From contig CAJUDV010000005.1 of NCBI GenBank assembly GCA_910585385.1, forward strand, positions 1 to 64,000: a stretch of 64,000 nucleotides of DNA, in the 5' to 3' direction. Both the position numbers and the translations under genes were made by a program. Under the pieces are notes generated by a model, which saw only the letters and a program-made list of their open reading frames with translations, was not told where the DNA came from and searched no databases. Numbering within the stretch: position 1 is the stretch's first letter; every line of letters starts with the position of its first letter. Source of the stretch: an uncultured Oscillibacter sp. (lineage in GTDB: Bacteria > Bacillota > Clostridia > Oscillospirales > Oscillospiraceae). Positions 8,508 to 17,149 of this stretch are shown here, piece by piece.

Positions 8508-8600
8508 TGGCTGGTTTGAAGTCCGCCGGGATTTTTGCGCTGAATCGCCTGTCTGGCGCAATTTGCTGTCCCACCGGTCTGGGGGGCCTTGCTTGAAATA
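8508..8600. repeat. Diverged relative of the 18.2-kb inverted-repeat element
   Basis: This untranslated stretch between the DUF5711-like gene and cvpA contains TTGAAGTCCGCCGGGATT followed by AATCGCCTGTCTGGC, and at 8585-8598 GGCCTTGCTTGAAA. All three match, with scattered changes, segments in the same order in the reverse complement of the 167-bp element at 18207-18373. This copy no longer has matching terminal arms. It looks like a decayed copy of the same repeat family. Confidence 0.45.
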
Positions 8601-8723
8601 CGCCGGACGGCGGCGCATCGTGTTCCGCGGGGGGCCCTGGACCCTGATTTCCAGGATCTTCTCATGGAGCGAAAAATTTTCGGTGAGTTCACAAAACGTT
8701 TACAGCGTGAAAGGTAGGAAAAT

Positions 8724-9359
8724 GTGACGGTACCTGTTATAATAGACATCATTGCGGCGGCCCTTTTGATTGGTTTTACCTTCTGCGGGGCGAAACGGGG
8801 GCTGTTCCGGGCTCTGGCCGGGCTGCTGATTTTGGTGCTGGCTCTGATAGGGGCCCGTTTGGCGGCGGAGACCCTGGCGCCGTCCGCGGCGAGGATGGCG
8901 GCGCCCGCTATCCAGCGGCACATCGAAAAGCGGCTGGACGAGACGCTGCCGGATGCCGTGGGCCAGATACCGGAGGAGATCCTTCCGGAGGAGCTGCTGG
9001 GGCTTCTGGGGATTGCCGGCGGCCGGCTGGAGGACCTGGCGGAACAGGCCCGGGAGGGTGTTCGGGAGACTGGGGCGTCAATCCTGTCCGCCGTGGCCCA
9101 GAGCGTTACGGAGTCCCTTTTCTACGGGGGCATCTACATTCTCGCTTTTTTGCTGCTGGCGGTTCTGCTGAATCTGGCGGCGAAGGCCATGGATCTGGCG
9201 CTGAAGCTGCCGGTGCTCCACGGAGCCAACGCCCTGGGCGGCGCGGCGGTGGGCCTGGCGGAGGGCGTCTTGGCCGTGTGCTTGCTGGCTCTGCTGGCGC
9301 AGAGACTGGGCGTCTCCCCGGAGGGGAGCTACATTTTACAATTTGCGTTCCGGCTTTAA
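8724..9359 (+). CDS. CvpA family membrane protein
   Basis: A 211-residue membrane protein. The start GTG at 8724 follows AGGTAGGA. The N-terminal segment VIIDIIAAALLIGFTFCGAKRGLFRALAGLLILVLALIGARLAAETLAP has the CvpA pattern of a first helix, the GxxRG-like turn (AKRGLF) and a second helix. Two more hydrophobic helices lie near residues 132-150 and 180-196, with a soluble stretch between. CvpA proteins are associated with colicin V production in E. coli and with envelope homeostasis, but their activity is not settled. It stands in front of the ClpE-type gene without a clear promoter. Confidence 0.75.
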   Translation: MTVPVIIDIIAAALLIGFTFCGAKRGLFRALAGLLILVLALIGARLAAETLAPSAARMAAPAIQRHIEKRLDETLPDAVGQIPEEILPEELLGLLGIAGGRLEDLAEQAREGVRETGASILSAVAQSVTESLFYGGIYILAFLLLAVLLNLAAKAMDLALKLPVLHGANALGGAAVGLAEGVLAVCLLALLAQRLGVSPEGSYILQFAFRL

Positions 9360-9416
9360 CCGGCTGGGCGCTTTGCAGCTCAGCGGCGGGGCCGCTGGAT
9401 TTTCTGGAGGTATACG

Positions 9417-11732
9417 ATGCAGCCTACACTTTGTTCAAGATGCAAGAAAAACGTCGCCGTGGTGTTCATCTCCAAGCTGGACGGCGATAAGCCCATCAAC
9501 GAGGGACTGTGCCTCAAGTGCGCGAAGGATCTGGGACTGCCCCAGGTGGACGACATGATGAAGCGCATGGGCATCTCCGACGAGGACTTGGAGACCATCA
9601 ATACGGAGATGATGCAGGCCTTTGACGGTGTGGAGAATATCGAGGACCTGCCCGGCGGCGAGGAGAGCGGCGGCGAGGAAGAGGACGGAAAAACCGCTAC
9701 CTTCCCGTTTTTGAACCGGCTGTTTTCCTCCGGCGACAAGCCTGCCAAGGAGGAGCCCGCCTCCGAGGACGGCGGCGCCCGGGGCGGCCGGGAGAAGAAG
9801 GACGCCAAAAGCGGCAAGCGGAAGTATTTGAACAGCTACTGCATCTCCCTCAGCGACAAGGCCAAGGAGGGCAAGCTGGACCCGGTCATCGGCCGGGCCC
9901 AGGAGATTGAGCGGGTGGTGCAGATCCTGAACCGCCGCCAGAAGAACAACCCCTGCCTCATCGGCGAGCCCGGCGTTGGCAAGACCGCCATCGCCGAGGG
10001 ACTGGCCCAGCGGATTGCCAACGGGGACGTGCCCTTTAAGCTGCGGGAGAAGGAGGTCTATCTCCTGGACCTCACCGCGCTGGTGGCCGGCACTCAGTTC
10101 CGCGGCCAGTTTGAGAGCCGGATGAAGGGCCTCATCGACGAGGTGAAGCGGCTGGGGAACATCGTTTTGATGATCGACGAGGTCCACAGCATCGTGGGCG
10201 CGGGCGACGCCGAGGGCAGCATGAACGCCGCCAATATCTTAAAGCCCGCTCTCTCCCGGGGGGAGATCCAGGTCATTGGCGCCACTACTTTCAACGAGTA
10301 CCGCAAGTCCATTGAGAAGGACACCGCCCTGGAGCGGCGCTTCCAGCCGGTGACGGTGAACGAGCCCTCCATCGAGGACTCCGTGGAGATTTTAAAGGGG
10401 CTGGCCCCCAACTATGAGAGCTTCCACGGTGTGAAGATCTCCGAGGGGATTCTCCGCCAGGCGGTGGTGCTCAGTGAGCGGTATATCACGGACCGCTTTT
10501 TGCCGGACAAGGCCATTGATCTCATTGACGAGGCGTGCTCTGACCTGAACTTGAAGGACCCGGATATATCCCGCAGGATGCAGATCCAGCGGGAGCTGGA
10601 CGACTACGAGAAGGAGCGGACCATGCTGGAGGAGAAGGAGGAGAAGGTCGAGGAGGACTACGCCCGCATGGCGGAGCTCAAGAGCCGGGAGCTGCAGCTG
10701 AACACGGAGCTCACGGCCCTGTGCGAGAAGGGGGACCCCCAGCTCTCCATGGAGAACCTGGCCCACGTCATTGAGCTCTGGACCAAGATTCCCGCCTCCC
10801 GCATCCGGGAGCAGGAGTTCCAGCGCCTGAGCCAGCTGGAGCAGCGGCTCAAGGGCCACATCATCGGCCAGGACGAGGCGGTATCCGCCGTGTCCGCCGC
10901 TGTGCGCCGCAACCGGGTGGGCATCTCCCCCAAGCACAAGCCCGTCAGCTTCATCTTCGTGGGCCCCACGGGCGTGGGCAAGACGGAGCTTGTCAAGCAG
11001 CTGGCCGGCGACCTCTTCAACACGCCGGACGCCCTGATCCGGCTGGATATGTCCGAGTTTATGGAGAAGCACTCCGTCTCCCGCATCGTGGGCTCCCCTC
11101 CGGGATACGTGGGCTACGACGAGGCGGGCCAGCTGACGGAGAAGATCCGCCGCAAGCCCTACGCCGTGGTGCTCTTTGACGAGATCGAGAAGGCCCACCC
11201 GGACGTGCTGAACGTTCTCCTCCAGATCCTGGACGACGGTGAGATCACCGACGCCCACGGGCGGAAGGTGAACTTTGAGAACACCATCATCGTCATGACC
11301 TCCAACGCCGGCAGCGCCACCAAGGAGGGCACCGTGGGCTTTGGCCGCACCCAACAGGAGCAGGACGCCGACCGGGCCATGAAGGCTCTCCAGCAGTTTT
11401 TGCGCCCGGAGTTTATCAACCGGGTGGATGCGGTCATCACCTTCAACCGCCTGACGGAGGAGCACTTCCAATCCATCGCCCGGATCATGCTGGAGGAGCT
11501 GGCGGCCTCCCTGAAAGAGAAGGCCATTACTTTCACCTATGACGGCGCTTTGGTGGAGCAGCTGACCCACAAGTCCTACTCCAGGACCTACGGGGCCCGG
11601 AACCTCCGGCGGACCATCCAGAAGGAGCTGGAGGACCCCATGGCCACCCGGATCATCGACAGCTATGAGACGCCCATCACCCAGATCAAGGCCACGGCTG
11701 AGGATGGGGAGGTCAAGCTGTACTGCCTGTAA
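9417..11732 (+). CDS. ClpE-type AAA+ unfoldase with N-terminal zinc finger (ClpP partner)
   Basis: A 771-residue Hsp100 protein. Instead of the double Clp-N repeat it begins with a four-cysteine zinc module, C6-x2-C9 and C32-x2-C35 (CSRCKK and CLKCAK), as in ClpE and McsA. A charged linker follows. AAA domain 1 has Walker A GEPGVGKT at about residue 183 and Walker B VLMIDEVHSIVGAG. A UvrB/UvrC-like coiled segment lies near 390-430 (QRELDDYEKERTMLEEKEE). AAA domain 2 has Walker A GPTGVGKT at about 515 and ends in a normal C-terminal D2 small domain. The start ATG follows GGAGG. It should unfold damaged proteins for ClpP in the cytoplasm. A ClpC assignment is less likely because Clp-N is absent. 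Confidence 0.88.
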   Translation: MQPTLCSRCKKNVAVVFISKLDGDKPINEGLCLKCAKDLGLPQVDDMMKRMGISDEDLETINTEMMQAFDGVENIEDLPGGEESGGEEEDGKTATFPFLNRLFSSGDKPAKEEPASEDGGARGGREKKDAKSGKRKYLNSYCISLSDKAKEGKLDPVIGRAQEIERVVQILNRRQKNNPCLIGEPGVGKTAIAEGLAQRIANGDVPFKLREKEVYLLDLTALVAGTQFRGQFESRMKGLIDEVKRLGNIVLMIDEVHSIVGAGDAEGSMNAANILKPALSRGEIQVIGATTFNEYRKSIEKDTALERRFQPVTVNEPSIEDSVEILKGLAPNYESFHGVKISEGILRQAVVLSERYITDRFLPDKAIDLIDEACSDLNLKDPDISRRMQIQRELDDYEKERTMLEEKEEKVEEDYARMAELKSRELQLNTELTALCEKGDPQLSMENLAHVIELWTKIPASRIREQEFQRLSQLEQRLKGHIIGQDEAVSAVSAAVRRNRVGISPKHKPVSFIFVGPTGVGKTELVKQLAGDLFNTPDALIRLDMSEFMEKHSVSRIVGSPPGYVGYDEAGQLTEKIRRKPYAVVLFDEIEKAHPDVLNVLLQILDDGEITDAHGRKVNFENTIIVMTSNAGSATKEGTVGFGRTQQEQDADRAMKALQQFLRPEFINRVDAVITFNRLTEEHFQSIARIMLEELAASLKEKAITFTYDGALVEQLTHKSYSRTYGARNLRRTIQKELEDPMATRIIDSYETPITQIKATAEDGEVKLYCL

Positions 11733-11748
11733 GAGAGGAGGCGAAGGG

Positions 11749-11958
11749 ATGCTGTTTCGAAAGGACATAGACCCCCGGTGCGTATACTGCCAGCGGGGGC
11801 AGCAGATCAATGAGCGGGAGGTGGCCTGTGTGAAGCGGGGCATCGTGCCGGTGGAGAACAGCTGCCGGGCTTTCCGGTATGACCCCATGAAGCGGGTGCC
11901 GCCCCGCCCGGCGGTGCTGGAGACCCGGCGCCTGAAGCCGGAGGATTTCGCCATATAG
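11749..11958 (+). CDS. Small cysteine-pair protein, function unknown
   Basis: A 69-residue protein starting MLFRKDIDPRCVYCQRGQQIN, with AGAGGAGG upstream of the ATG at 11749. Four cysteines (CVYC, then VACVKRG and NSCRAFRYDP) suggest a small zinc- or metal-binding fold. The ending RRLKPEDFAI is typical of short conserved clostridial proteins of this kind. It lies 16 nt after the ClpE-type gene and is probably co-transcribed with it. I do not know its function. Confidence 0.72.
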   Translation: MLFRKDIDPRCVYCQRGQQINEREVACVKRGIVPVENSCRAFRYDPMKRVPPRPAVLETRRLKPEDFAI

Positions 11959-11962
11959 CCCA

Positions 11963-11996
11963 ACGGCAGGCGCCGGGAGTTCCCGCCGCCTGCCGT
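11963..11996 (+). terminator. Hairpin after the small cysteine protein gene, weak terminator
   Basis: Arms ACGGCAGGCG and CGCCTGCCGT are perfectly complementary around a 14-nt loop. Only AGATTTG follows, so termination may be partial. It separates the ClpE-type unit from the flavodoxin/ferredoxin gene. Confidence 0.35.
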
Positions 11997-12018
11997 AGAT
12001 TTGAAAGGGGAGAAGAGG

Positions 12019-12834
12019 ATGGAGCTGAAAAAGGTCTGGGCGGTGTATTACAGCGCCACTGGAACCACGGCCAAGGTGGTCCGCACCGCGGCGGAGGCTC
12101 TGGCGGAGAGGCTGGGTCTGCCCATGGAGGAGCGGAGCTTCACCCGGCCCGTGGAGCGGGCGGCGGCGCTGGCCTTCACAGCGGCGGACCTCGTGGTAGT
12201 GGGGTCTCCCACCTACGCGGGGAAGCTGCCCAACAAAATTCTGCCGGACTTCCAGGAGAAGCTCCGGGGAAACGGGGCCCTGGCGGTGCCTGTGGTGCTG
12301 TTTGGCAACCGGAGCTTTGACAACGCCCTGGCGGAGCTGCGGGCGGTGCTGGAATCGGGCGGGTTCCGTCCCATAGCGGCGGGGGCCTTTGTGGGCCGCC
12401 ACGCATTTACGGACGAGCTTGCCTTCGGCCGTCCCGGCTGGAGCGACATGGCGGAGATTAGGGAGTTTGCCGGAAAAATTGCGGAAAAGGCGCTGTCGGG
12501 AGATTTTGCGTTGGTCCAGGTGCCCGGAGACCCGGCGGCGGCATACTACATTCCAAAGGGGCTGGACGGAGAGCCGGTGAAATTTCTCAAGGCCAAGCCC
12601 AGGACGGACCTGTCCAGGTGCAGCAGCTGCGGGGCCTGCGTCCGGGCCTGTCCCATGGGGGCGATTGATCCGAAAAACGTGGCGGAGGTTCCAGGGACAT
12701 GTATCAAGTGCCAGAGCTGTGTGCGCAAGTGCACCCGGGGGGCGAAGTACTTTGATGATCCGGCGTTTTTGTCCCATGTGGCCATGCTGGAGCGGGAGTT
12801 CCGGGAGCCGGAGGAGAATAGAGTCTTTTTGTAA
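12019..12834 (+). CDS. EFR1-type flavodoxin/ferredoxin fusion protein
   Basis: A 271-residue electron-transfer protein. Residues 1-165 form a flavodoxin-like domain with FMN phosphate loop YYSATGTTAKV near the start and VVGSPTYAGKLPNKI in the middle. The C-terminal part carries two [4Fe-4S] clusters, CSSCGACVRACPMG and CIKCQSCVRKCTRG. This is the layout of EFR1-family flavoferredoxins common in anaerobic Firmicutes. The ATG at 12019 is used because AAAGGGGAG precedes it; an in-frame TTG at 12001 has no ribosome site. Redox partners are not evident. A strong terminator follows within 10 nt, so it ends the plus-strand block. Confidence 0.87.
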   Translation: MELKKVWAVYYSATGTTAKVVRTAAEALAERLGLPMEERSFTRPVERAAALAFTAADLVVVGSPTYAGKLPNKILPDFQEKLRGNGALAVPVVLFGNRSFDNALAELRAVLESGGFRPIAAGAFVGRHAFTDELAFGRPGWSDMAEIREFAGKIAEKALSGDFALVQVPGDPAAAYYIPKGLDGEPVKFLKAKPRTDLSRCSSCGACVRACPMGAIDPKNVAEVPGTCIKCQSCVRKCTRGAKYFDDPAFLSHVAMLEREFREPEENRVFL

Positions 12835-12840
12835 GCGAAG

Positions 12841-12868
12841 GGGCCGGACGCAAAAGCGTCCGGCCCTT
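12841..12868 (+). terminator. Strong intrinsic terminator
   Basis: Arms GGGCCGGACGC and GCGTCCGGCCC enclose AAAA and are followed by TTTG. It ends the flavoferredoxin transcript. Confidence 0.8.
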
Positions 12869-12918
12869 TGATGATGAGCGGGGAGAAAACAGGCGGCTGT
12901 TGGGCTCCGCCCGCTTTA

Positions 12919-12937
12919 AAAACCGTTTGCCGGTTTT
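12919..12937 (-). terminator. Weak terminator-like hairpin at the end of the cobalamin operon
   Basis: Read on the reverse strand, AAAACCG and CGGTTTT form a 7-bp stem 20 nt beyond the cbiC stop. The T tract is carried inside the 3' arm. It is the only candidate for operon termination on this side. Confidence 0.35.
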
Positions 12938-12957
12938 CAAGGTATTGGCTATGTCGG

Positions 12958-13629
12958 TTATTGCCAGCCCCGGGCGGCGGGGTCTAAGGTCTCTGCGGCG
13001 GCGTAGAGCAGCGCGTTGCAGATGGCAGCGGCCACGCTGCTGCCCCCCTTTCGGCCCATGGCCGCGATGGCGGGGACGCCGCAGGCTTCGCAGGCGGCGA
13101 AGAGGATCTCCTTGCTCTCTACCACGTTGACAAAGCCCACCGGTACGCCCACCACCAGGGCCGGCCGCCATCCCGCCTCTATCAGTTCCGCAATCCGCAG
13201 CAGCGCCGTGGGGGCATTGCCCACCGCCAGGATGGCGCTGGGGTATTCCTGCGACGCGTATTCCATGGAGACTGCCGCCCGGGTGATCCCCCGTTCCCTT
13301 GCCATACGGGCGACCTCCGGCTCCGCCATGAAGCAGTGGAGCGTACAGCCCAGCTTTTCCAGGCTGGGCTTGCTGATGCCCGCCTTTGCCATATTGGTGT
13401 CCGTGACGATGGGGGTTCCCCGGCGCAGCGCGGCCTGGCCGCGTTCCGCCGCCTCAGGGGTGAAGCGGAGGGTTTGGGCGTAATCGAAATCCGCCGTGGT
13501 GTGGATGACCCGTTTTACGATTGCCTCGTTCTCCGGCGGCAGGACGATGCCCCGCGCCGCCAGCTCCGCGGCGATGATGGACATACTGGTCCGCTCAATG
13601 TCCCCGGGAAGGGTGTGGCGTGTTTTCAT
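12958..13629 (-). CDS. cbiC: Precorrin-8X / cobalt-precorrin-8 methylmutase
   Basis: Moves the C11 methyl group to C12 to give cobyrinate, the last ring rearrangement of the corrin pathway. The 223-residue length and the catalytic histidine region VKRVIHTTADFDYAQTLRF fit CbiC/CobH. DTNMAKAGISKPSLEKLGC, VGNAPTALLRI and VGVPVGFVNVVESKE are also family hallmarks. It is the last gene of the long cobalamin transcription unit, 19 nt after cbiP. A ribosome site (AAGGAGGACAA) precedes the ATG at 13629. Confidence 0.95.
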   Translation of the reverse strand: MKTRHTLPGDIERTSMSIIAAELAARGIVLPPENEAIVKRVIHTTADFDYAQTLRFTPEAAERGQAALRRGTPIVTDTNMAKAGISKPSLEKLGCTLHCFMAEPEVARMARERGITRAAVSMEYASQEYPSAILAVGNAPTALLRIAELIEAGWRPALVVGVPVGFVNVVESKEILFAACEACGVPAIAAMGRKGGSSVAAAICNALLYAAAETLDPAARGWQ

Positions 13630-13648
13630 GGCGATTTGTCCTCCTTGT

Positions 13649-15133
13649 TCACTTCCGGGCGTACCGGTCCATGGCGCCGTAGACGGCGGCCATGTCCAGG
13701 CTGGAGCGGACGTCTGCCGCCAGCAGGTCGTACTGGCGCTCCTGATAGGCCCGGCGGCTCTCCACCGCTGCCTCTTGAGAGGAGAGGCCTTTGCGCCCCA
13801 GAAGCCAGGCGGCCAGGCGCTCCGTCAGCGTGCCGCTGTCGAAGAGGCCGTGGAGATAGGTTCCGAACACAGTCCCCGCGGCGGCGCCGTCCTCCTGACC
13901 ATTTTCCAGGCGGCAGAAGGGGACGCCTCCGGTCCGCCGGGTGAGGCCCATGTGGATTTCATAGCCGTCGATCTCCGCCCCGCTAAAGGGCTCCGCCGTG
14001 ACAGCGGCAGCAGTCCGTGTGCGGGTTTTTTGGAGAGAGAACACGGTCTCGCAGGGGAGCAGGCCCATGCCCCGCAGGGTTCCGCCCCGTTCTGCGCCCT
14101 CCGGGTCGGAGAGGGTTTGGCCCAGCATCTGATAGCCGCCGCAGACCCCCAGCACCGGGATGCCGGCCGCCGCCAGCTTCAGGACGGCGGCCTCCAAACC
14201 GCTCTGCCGCAGCCAGAGGAGGTCGTCCATGGTACTCTTGGTGCCGGGGAGGATCACAAGGTCCGGCATCCCCAGGGCGGCGGGACCATCCACATACCGC
14301 ACGCCCAGGGCGCTGTGGCTCTCCAGGGGGGAGAAGTCCGTGAAATTGGAGATGCGGGGCAGGCGAATGACGGCGACGTCCACGGCCCGGCGGGCCCGGG
14401 TCTCCTCCAGCCGGGGGGAGAGGCTGTCCTCGTCGTCGATGTCCGCCCGGGTGTAGGGAATGACTCCCAGCACAGGGATGCCGGTCCGCTCCTCCAGCAT
14501 GGCAAGGCCCGGTTTCAGCAGCGCCGGGTCTCCCCGGAACTTGTTGATGACAAGGCCCGCGATCCGCTCCCGCTCATGGGGCTCCAGCAGCGCCGCGGTG
14601 CCGTAGAGCTGGGCGAACACGCCGCCCCGGTCGATGTCCCCCACCAGCAGCACCGGGGCGTTTACCAGCTCCGCCAGGCCCATGTTCACAAAGCTGTCGG
14701 CGTTTCGCAGGTTGATCTCCGCTGGGCTGCCGGCCCCCTCGATGACGATGATGTCATACTCTGCGGCAAGGCTCTCATAGGCCCCCAGCACCTCGGGGAC
14801 CAGGCTCTTTTTCATCCGGAAGTAGCCGGCAGCCTCATACTGGCCCCGGACCTCCCCCAGGACAATGAGCTGGCTTCCCGTGTCGCTGGAGGGCTTGAGG
14901 AGCACGGGGTTCATCCGCACGTCCGGCTCGACGCCCGCCGCCTGGGCCTGGACCGCCTGGGCCCGGCCCATCTCCAGGCCGTCCCGGGTGATATAGCTGT
15001 TCAGAGCCATGTTCTGGCCCTTGAAGGGGGCCGTCCGCCAGCCGTCCTGGCGGAAGATGCGGCACAGCGCCGCCGCCAGCAGGCTCTTTCCCGCGCCGGA
15101 CATGGTGCCCTGCACCATAATGCACCGCGCCAT
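13649..15133 (-). CDS. cbiP: Cobyric acid synthase
   Basis: ATP- and glutamine-dependent amidation of four carboxyls (b, d, e, g) of adenosyl-cobyrinate a,c-diamide. The 494-residue protein begins with a dethiobiotin-synthetase-like P-loop (MVQGTMSGAGKSLLAAALCR) and FKGQNMALNSYIT. The C-terminal half is a class I glutamine amidotransferase with the nucleophile in VLGVCGGYQMLG and the histidine in GTYLHGLFD. The start at 15133 directly abuts the cobD stop, so translation is probably coupled. It matches the family in length and motif order. Confidence 0.96.
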   Translation of the reverse strand: MARCIMVQGTMSGAGKSLLAAALCRIFRQDGWRTAPFKGQNMALNSYITRDGLEMGRAQAVQAQAAGVEPDVRMNPVLLKPSSDTGSQLIVLGEVRGQYEAAGYFRMKKSLVPEVLGAYESLAAEYDIIVIEGAGSPAEINLRNADSFVNMGLAELVNAPVLLVGDIDRGGVFAQLYGTAALLEPHERERIAGLVINKFRGDPALLKPGLAMLEERTGIPVLGVIPYTRADIDDEDSLSPRLEETRARRAVDVAVIRLPRISNFTDFSPLESHSALGVRYVDGPAALGMPDLVILPGTKSTMDDLLWLRQSGLEAAVLKLAAAGIPVLGVCGGYQMLGQTLSDPEGAERGGTLRGMGLLPCETVFSLQKTRTRTAAAVTAEPFSGAEIDGYEIHMGLTRRTGGVPFCRLENGQEDGAAAGTVFGTYLHGLFDSGTLTERLAAWLLGRKGLSSQEAAVESRRAYQERQYDLLAADVRSSLDMAAVYGAMDRYARK

Positions 15134-16177
15134 TTACAGCACCTCCTCCAAAATCTTCAAAAATGTGGTGTTTTCATGCTCCAGCCGCACCGCCGCCCGG
15201 TACCAGCCGGGGCCCAGGCCGTGGTAGTTGGAGCAGTCCCGGATCAGCACGCCCCGCTCCGACAGTCTCTGAGGCAGGGCGGGCGCGCCGCAGAAGAACA
15301 GCAGGTAGTTGGCCTCTCCGGGGCAGACCCGGCAGCCCAGAGCCGTCAGCCCCGCAAAGAGGCGGGGGCGCTCCCGGCGGACCAGCTGCCGGAGGGGTTC
15401 CAGGTTCTCCTCCAGGGCCGCGATGCCCGCCGCCTGGGCGGGGCCGGACACGGCCCAGGGCGGGCCGCACCGGGCCATGGCTTCCAGCAGGGAGAGGTTT
15501 TGGCTGAGGGCGTACCCCAGCCGCAGTCCCGCCAGAGCGTAGCTCTTGGTAAAAGCCCGGAGAATCACCAGATTTTCAAAGTGGTGGAGGTCATCCAGCA
15601 GGGTGTGGGATGCCGGGTCATCCAGGAAGTCGCTGAAGCACTCGTCCACCGCCAGCAGCGTGCCGCTGGCGGAGCAGCGATCCAGAACGCGCTTTAGCAG
15701 GCGGCGGTCCGTGGTGCGGCCGGTGGGGTTGTTGGGCTCGCACAGGAACAGCAGATCCAGCTCCGGCGTAATGCGGGAAAGGATGTCCTCTGTGACGGCG
15801 AAGCCGGTTTCCTCAGACAGGGGGAACCGGGAGACGCGGCAGCCCCAGAGAGTCAGGGCGTTTTCGTACTCGGAGAAGGTGGGAGCGGTGACCAGGGCGG
15901 TCTTAGGCTGCCGGGCCGCCGCCAGACGGTAGATCAGGTCCGCCGCCCCATTGCCGCAGAGAATCCACTCCGCCGGAACGCCGTGACAGGAGGCCAGCTT
16001 TTCCCGCAGGGCCCGGCACAGGGGGTCCGGGTACCGCCCAGCCTCCGCCAGAGAGGCCTCCGCCGCCCGCCGGACGGATTCCGGCACCCCCAGGGGGCTG
16101 ATATTGGCGGAAAAATCCAGCGGGGGAGCGCCGTATGTCTCGAGGAAGCCGGCCCAGTCGCCGCCGTGATCTGTCAT
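15134..16177 (-). CDS. cobD: L-threonine-O-3-phosphate decarboxylase (PLP enzyme)
   Basis: Makes (R)-1-amino-2-propanol phosphate for the nucleotide-loop linker of cobalamin. It is a 347-residue fold type I PLP enzyme with PPLDFSANISPLGVPESV at the N terminus, LCEPNNPTGRTT in the cofactor region and the Schiff-base lysine in RAFTKSYALAGLRLGY. The ATG at 16177 is chosen because AAGGAG lies just upstream and cbiB ends there in an ATGA overlap; the longer upstream reading has no ribosome site. It is an aminotransferase-like protein, but its context among cbiB and cbiP makes CobD the clear reading. Confidence 0.93.
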   Translation of the reverse strand: MTDHGGDWAGFLETYGAPPLDFSANISPLGVPESVRRAAEASLAEAGRYPDPLCRALREKLASCHGVPAEWILCGNGAADLIYRLAAARQPKTALVTAPTFSEYENALTLWGCRVSRFPLSEETGFAVTEDILSRITPELDLLFLCEPNNPTGRTTDRRLLKRVLDRCSASGTLLAVDECFSDFLDDPASHTLLDDLHHFENLVILRAFTKSYALAGLRLGYALSQNLSLLEAMARCGPPWAVSGPAQAAGIAALEENLEPLRQLVRRERPRLFAGLTALGCRVCPGEANYLLFFCGAPALPQRLSERGVLIRDCSNYHGLGPGWYRAAVRLEHENTTFLKILEEVL

Positions 16178-17145
16178 AGACTCACTCCTTTTATGATAAA
16201 AACCCGCAGGCCGCACAGCAGTGCAAGGCAGAGAACACTGGCGGCGTACAGCATCCGGCTGGCCCGGCGGATGTCCCCGGGTTCCGCCTCCCGCAGGGGG
16301 TCGCCGATGGTGGGCTTATGGTGGATCTGCCCGAAGTAGGACGCGGGCCCGCCCAGCTGGATGCCCAGAGCCCCGGCCATGGCGGACTCCGTCTGGGCGG
16401 AGTTGGGGCTGGCGTGACGCCGGCGGTCCCGCCGCCACATCCGCCAGGCGCCGGGGAGATTCTCCCCTGTGAGGCCGGCGGAGAGGACCAGCAGCAGCGC
16501 CGCCAGCCGGGCGGGGAGGAAATTGACGGCGTCGTCCAGCTTCGCCGCGGCGCGGCCGAAGTGGAGGTATTGGTTGTTCTTGTAGCCCACCATGCTGTCC
16601 ATGGTGTTGACGGCCTTGCAGCACAGGGCCAGGGGAGCGCCGCCCAGGAGCATATAGACCATGGGAGCGGCCACGCCGTCGGCGAAGTTCTCCGCCACGG
16701 TCTCCACCGCCGCCCGGGTCACGCCCTGGGGGCTGAGGGCGGCGGTATCCCGCCCCACGATGCGGCCCACCGCCAGCCGGGCCTCCTCCAGGGTGCCCTC
16801 CGTGAGGCGGCGGCGGACGTGTTCGCTCTCCTCCGCCAGATCCCGCGCCGCCAGGGACTGCCAGCACCAGAGGATCTCCAGCGCAAAGGCCAGGGCGGGG
16901 TGGATGAGGCGGCACAGCCGGAGCAGGCCCAGGGAGAGGGCCAGAGTCCCCAGGGGCAGCGCCGCCGCCAGAACCCTTCCGGCGGTCCGCTCCCCCCTGG
17001 GCGTCTTGGGAAAGGCGGCTCGGAGACGACGCTCCAGAGAGGTGATGCACCGGCCCATGGCCACCACCGGGTGGGGCATCCAGGCCGGGTCTCCCAGCAG
17101 CAGGTCCAGGACAAAGCCGCCCAGGGCGGCGAAGACGATTTCCAT
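16174..17145 (-). CDS. cbiB: Adenosylcobinamide-phosphate synthase
   Basis: Membrane enzyme that joins cobyric acid to the aminopropanol (phosphate) side chain. The 323-residue protein starts MEIVFAALGGFVLDLLLGDP, the standard CbiB opening, followed by PHPVVAMGRCITSLERRLR. It contains AVETVAENFADGVAAPMVYMLLGGAPLA, NTMDSMVGYKNNQYLHFGRAAAKLDD and SPNSAQTESAMAGALGIQLGG, all family hallmarks, and several hydrophobic helices. The start ATG at 17145 follows the cobC-like gene by 4 nt. Its stop overlaps the cobD start. Confidence 0.95.
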   Translation of the reverse strand: MEIVFAALGGFVLDLLLGDPAWMPHPVVAMGRCITSLERRLRAAFPKTPRGERTAGRVLAAALPLGTLALSLGLLRLCRLIHPALAFALEILWCWQSLAARDLAEESEHVRRRLTEGTLEEARLAVGRIVGRDTAALSPQGVTRAAVETVAENFADGVAAPMVYMLLGGAPLALCCKAVNTMDSMVGYKNNQYLHFGRAAAKLDDAVNFLPARLAALLLVLSAGLTGENLPGAWRMWRRDRRRHASPNSAQTESAMAGALGIQLGGPASYFGQIHHKPTIGDPLREAEPGDIRRASRMLYAASVLCLALLCGLRVFIIKGVSL

Positions 17146-17149
17146 GGAA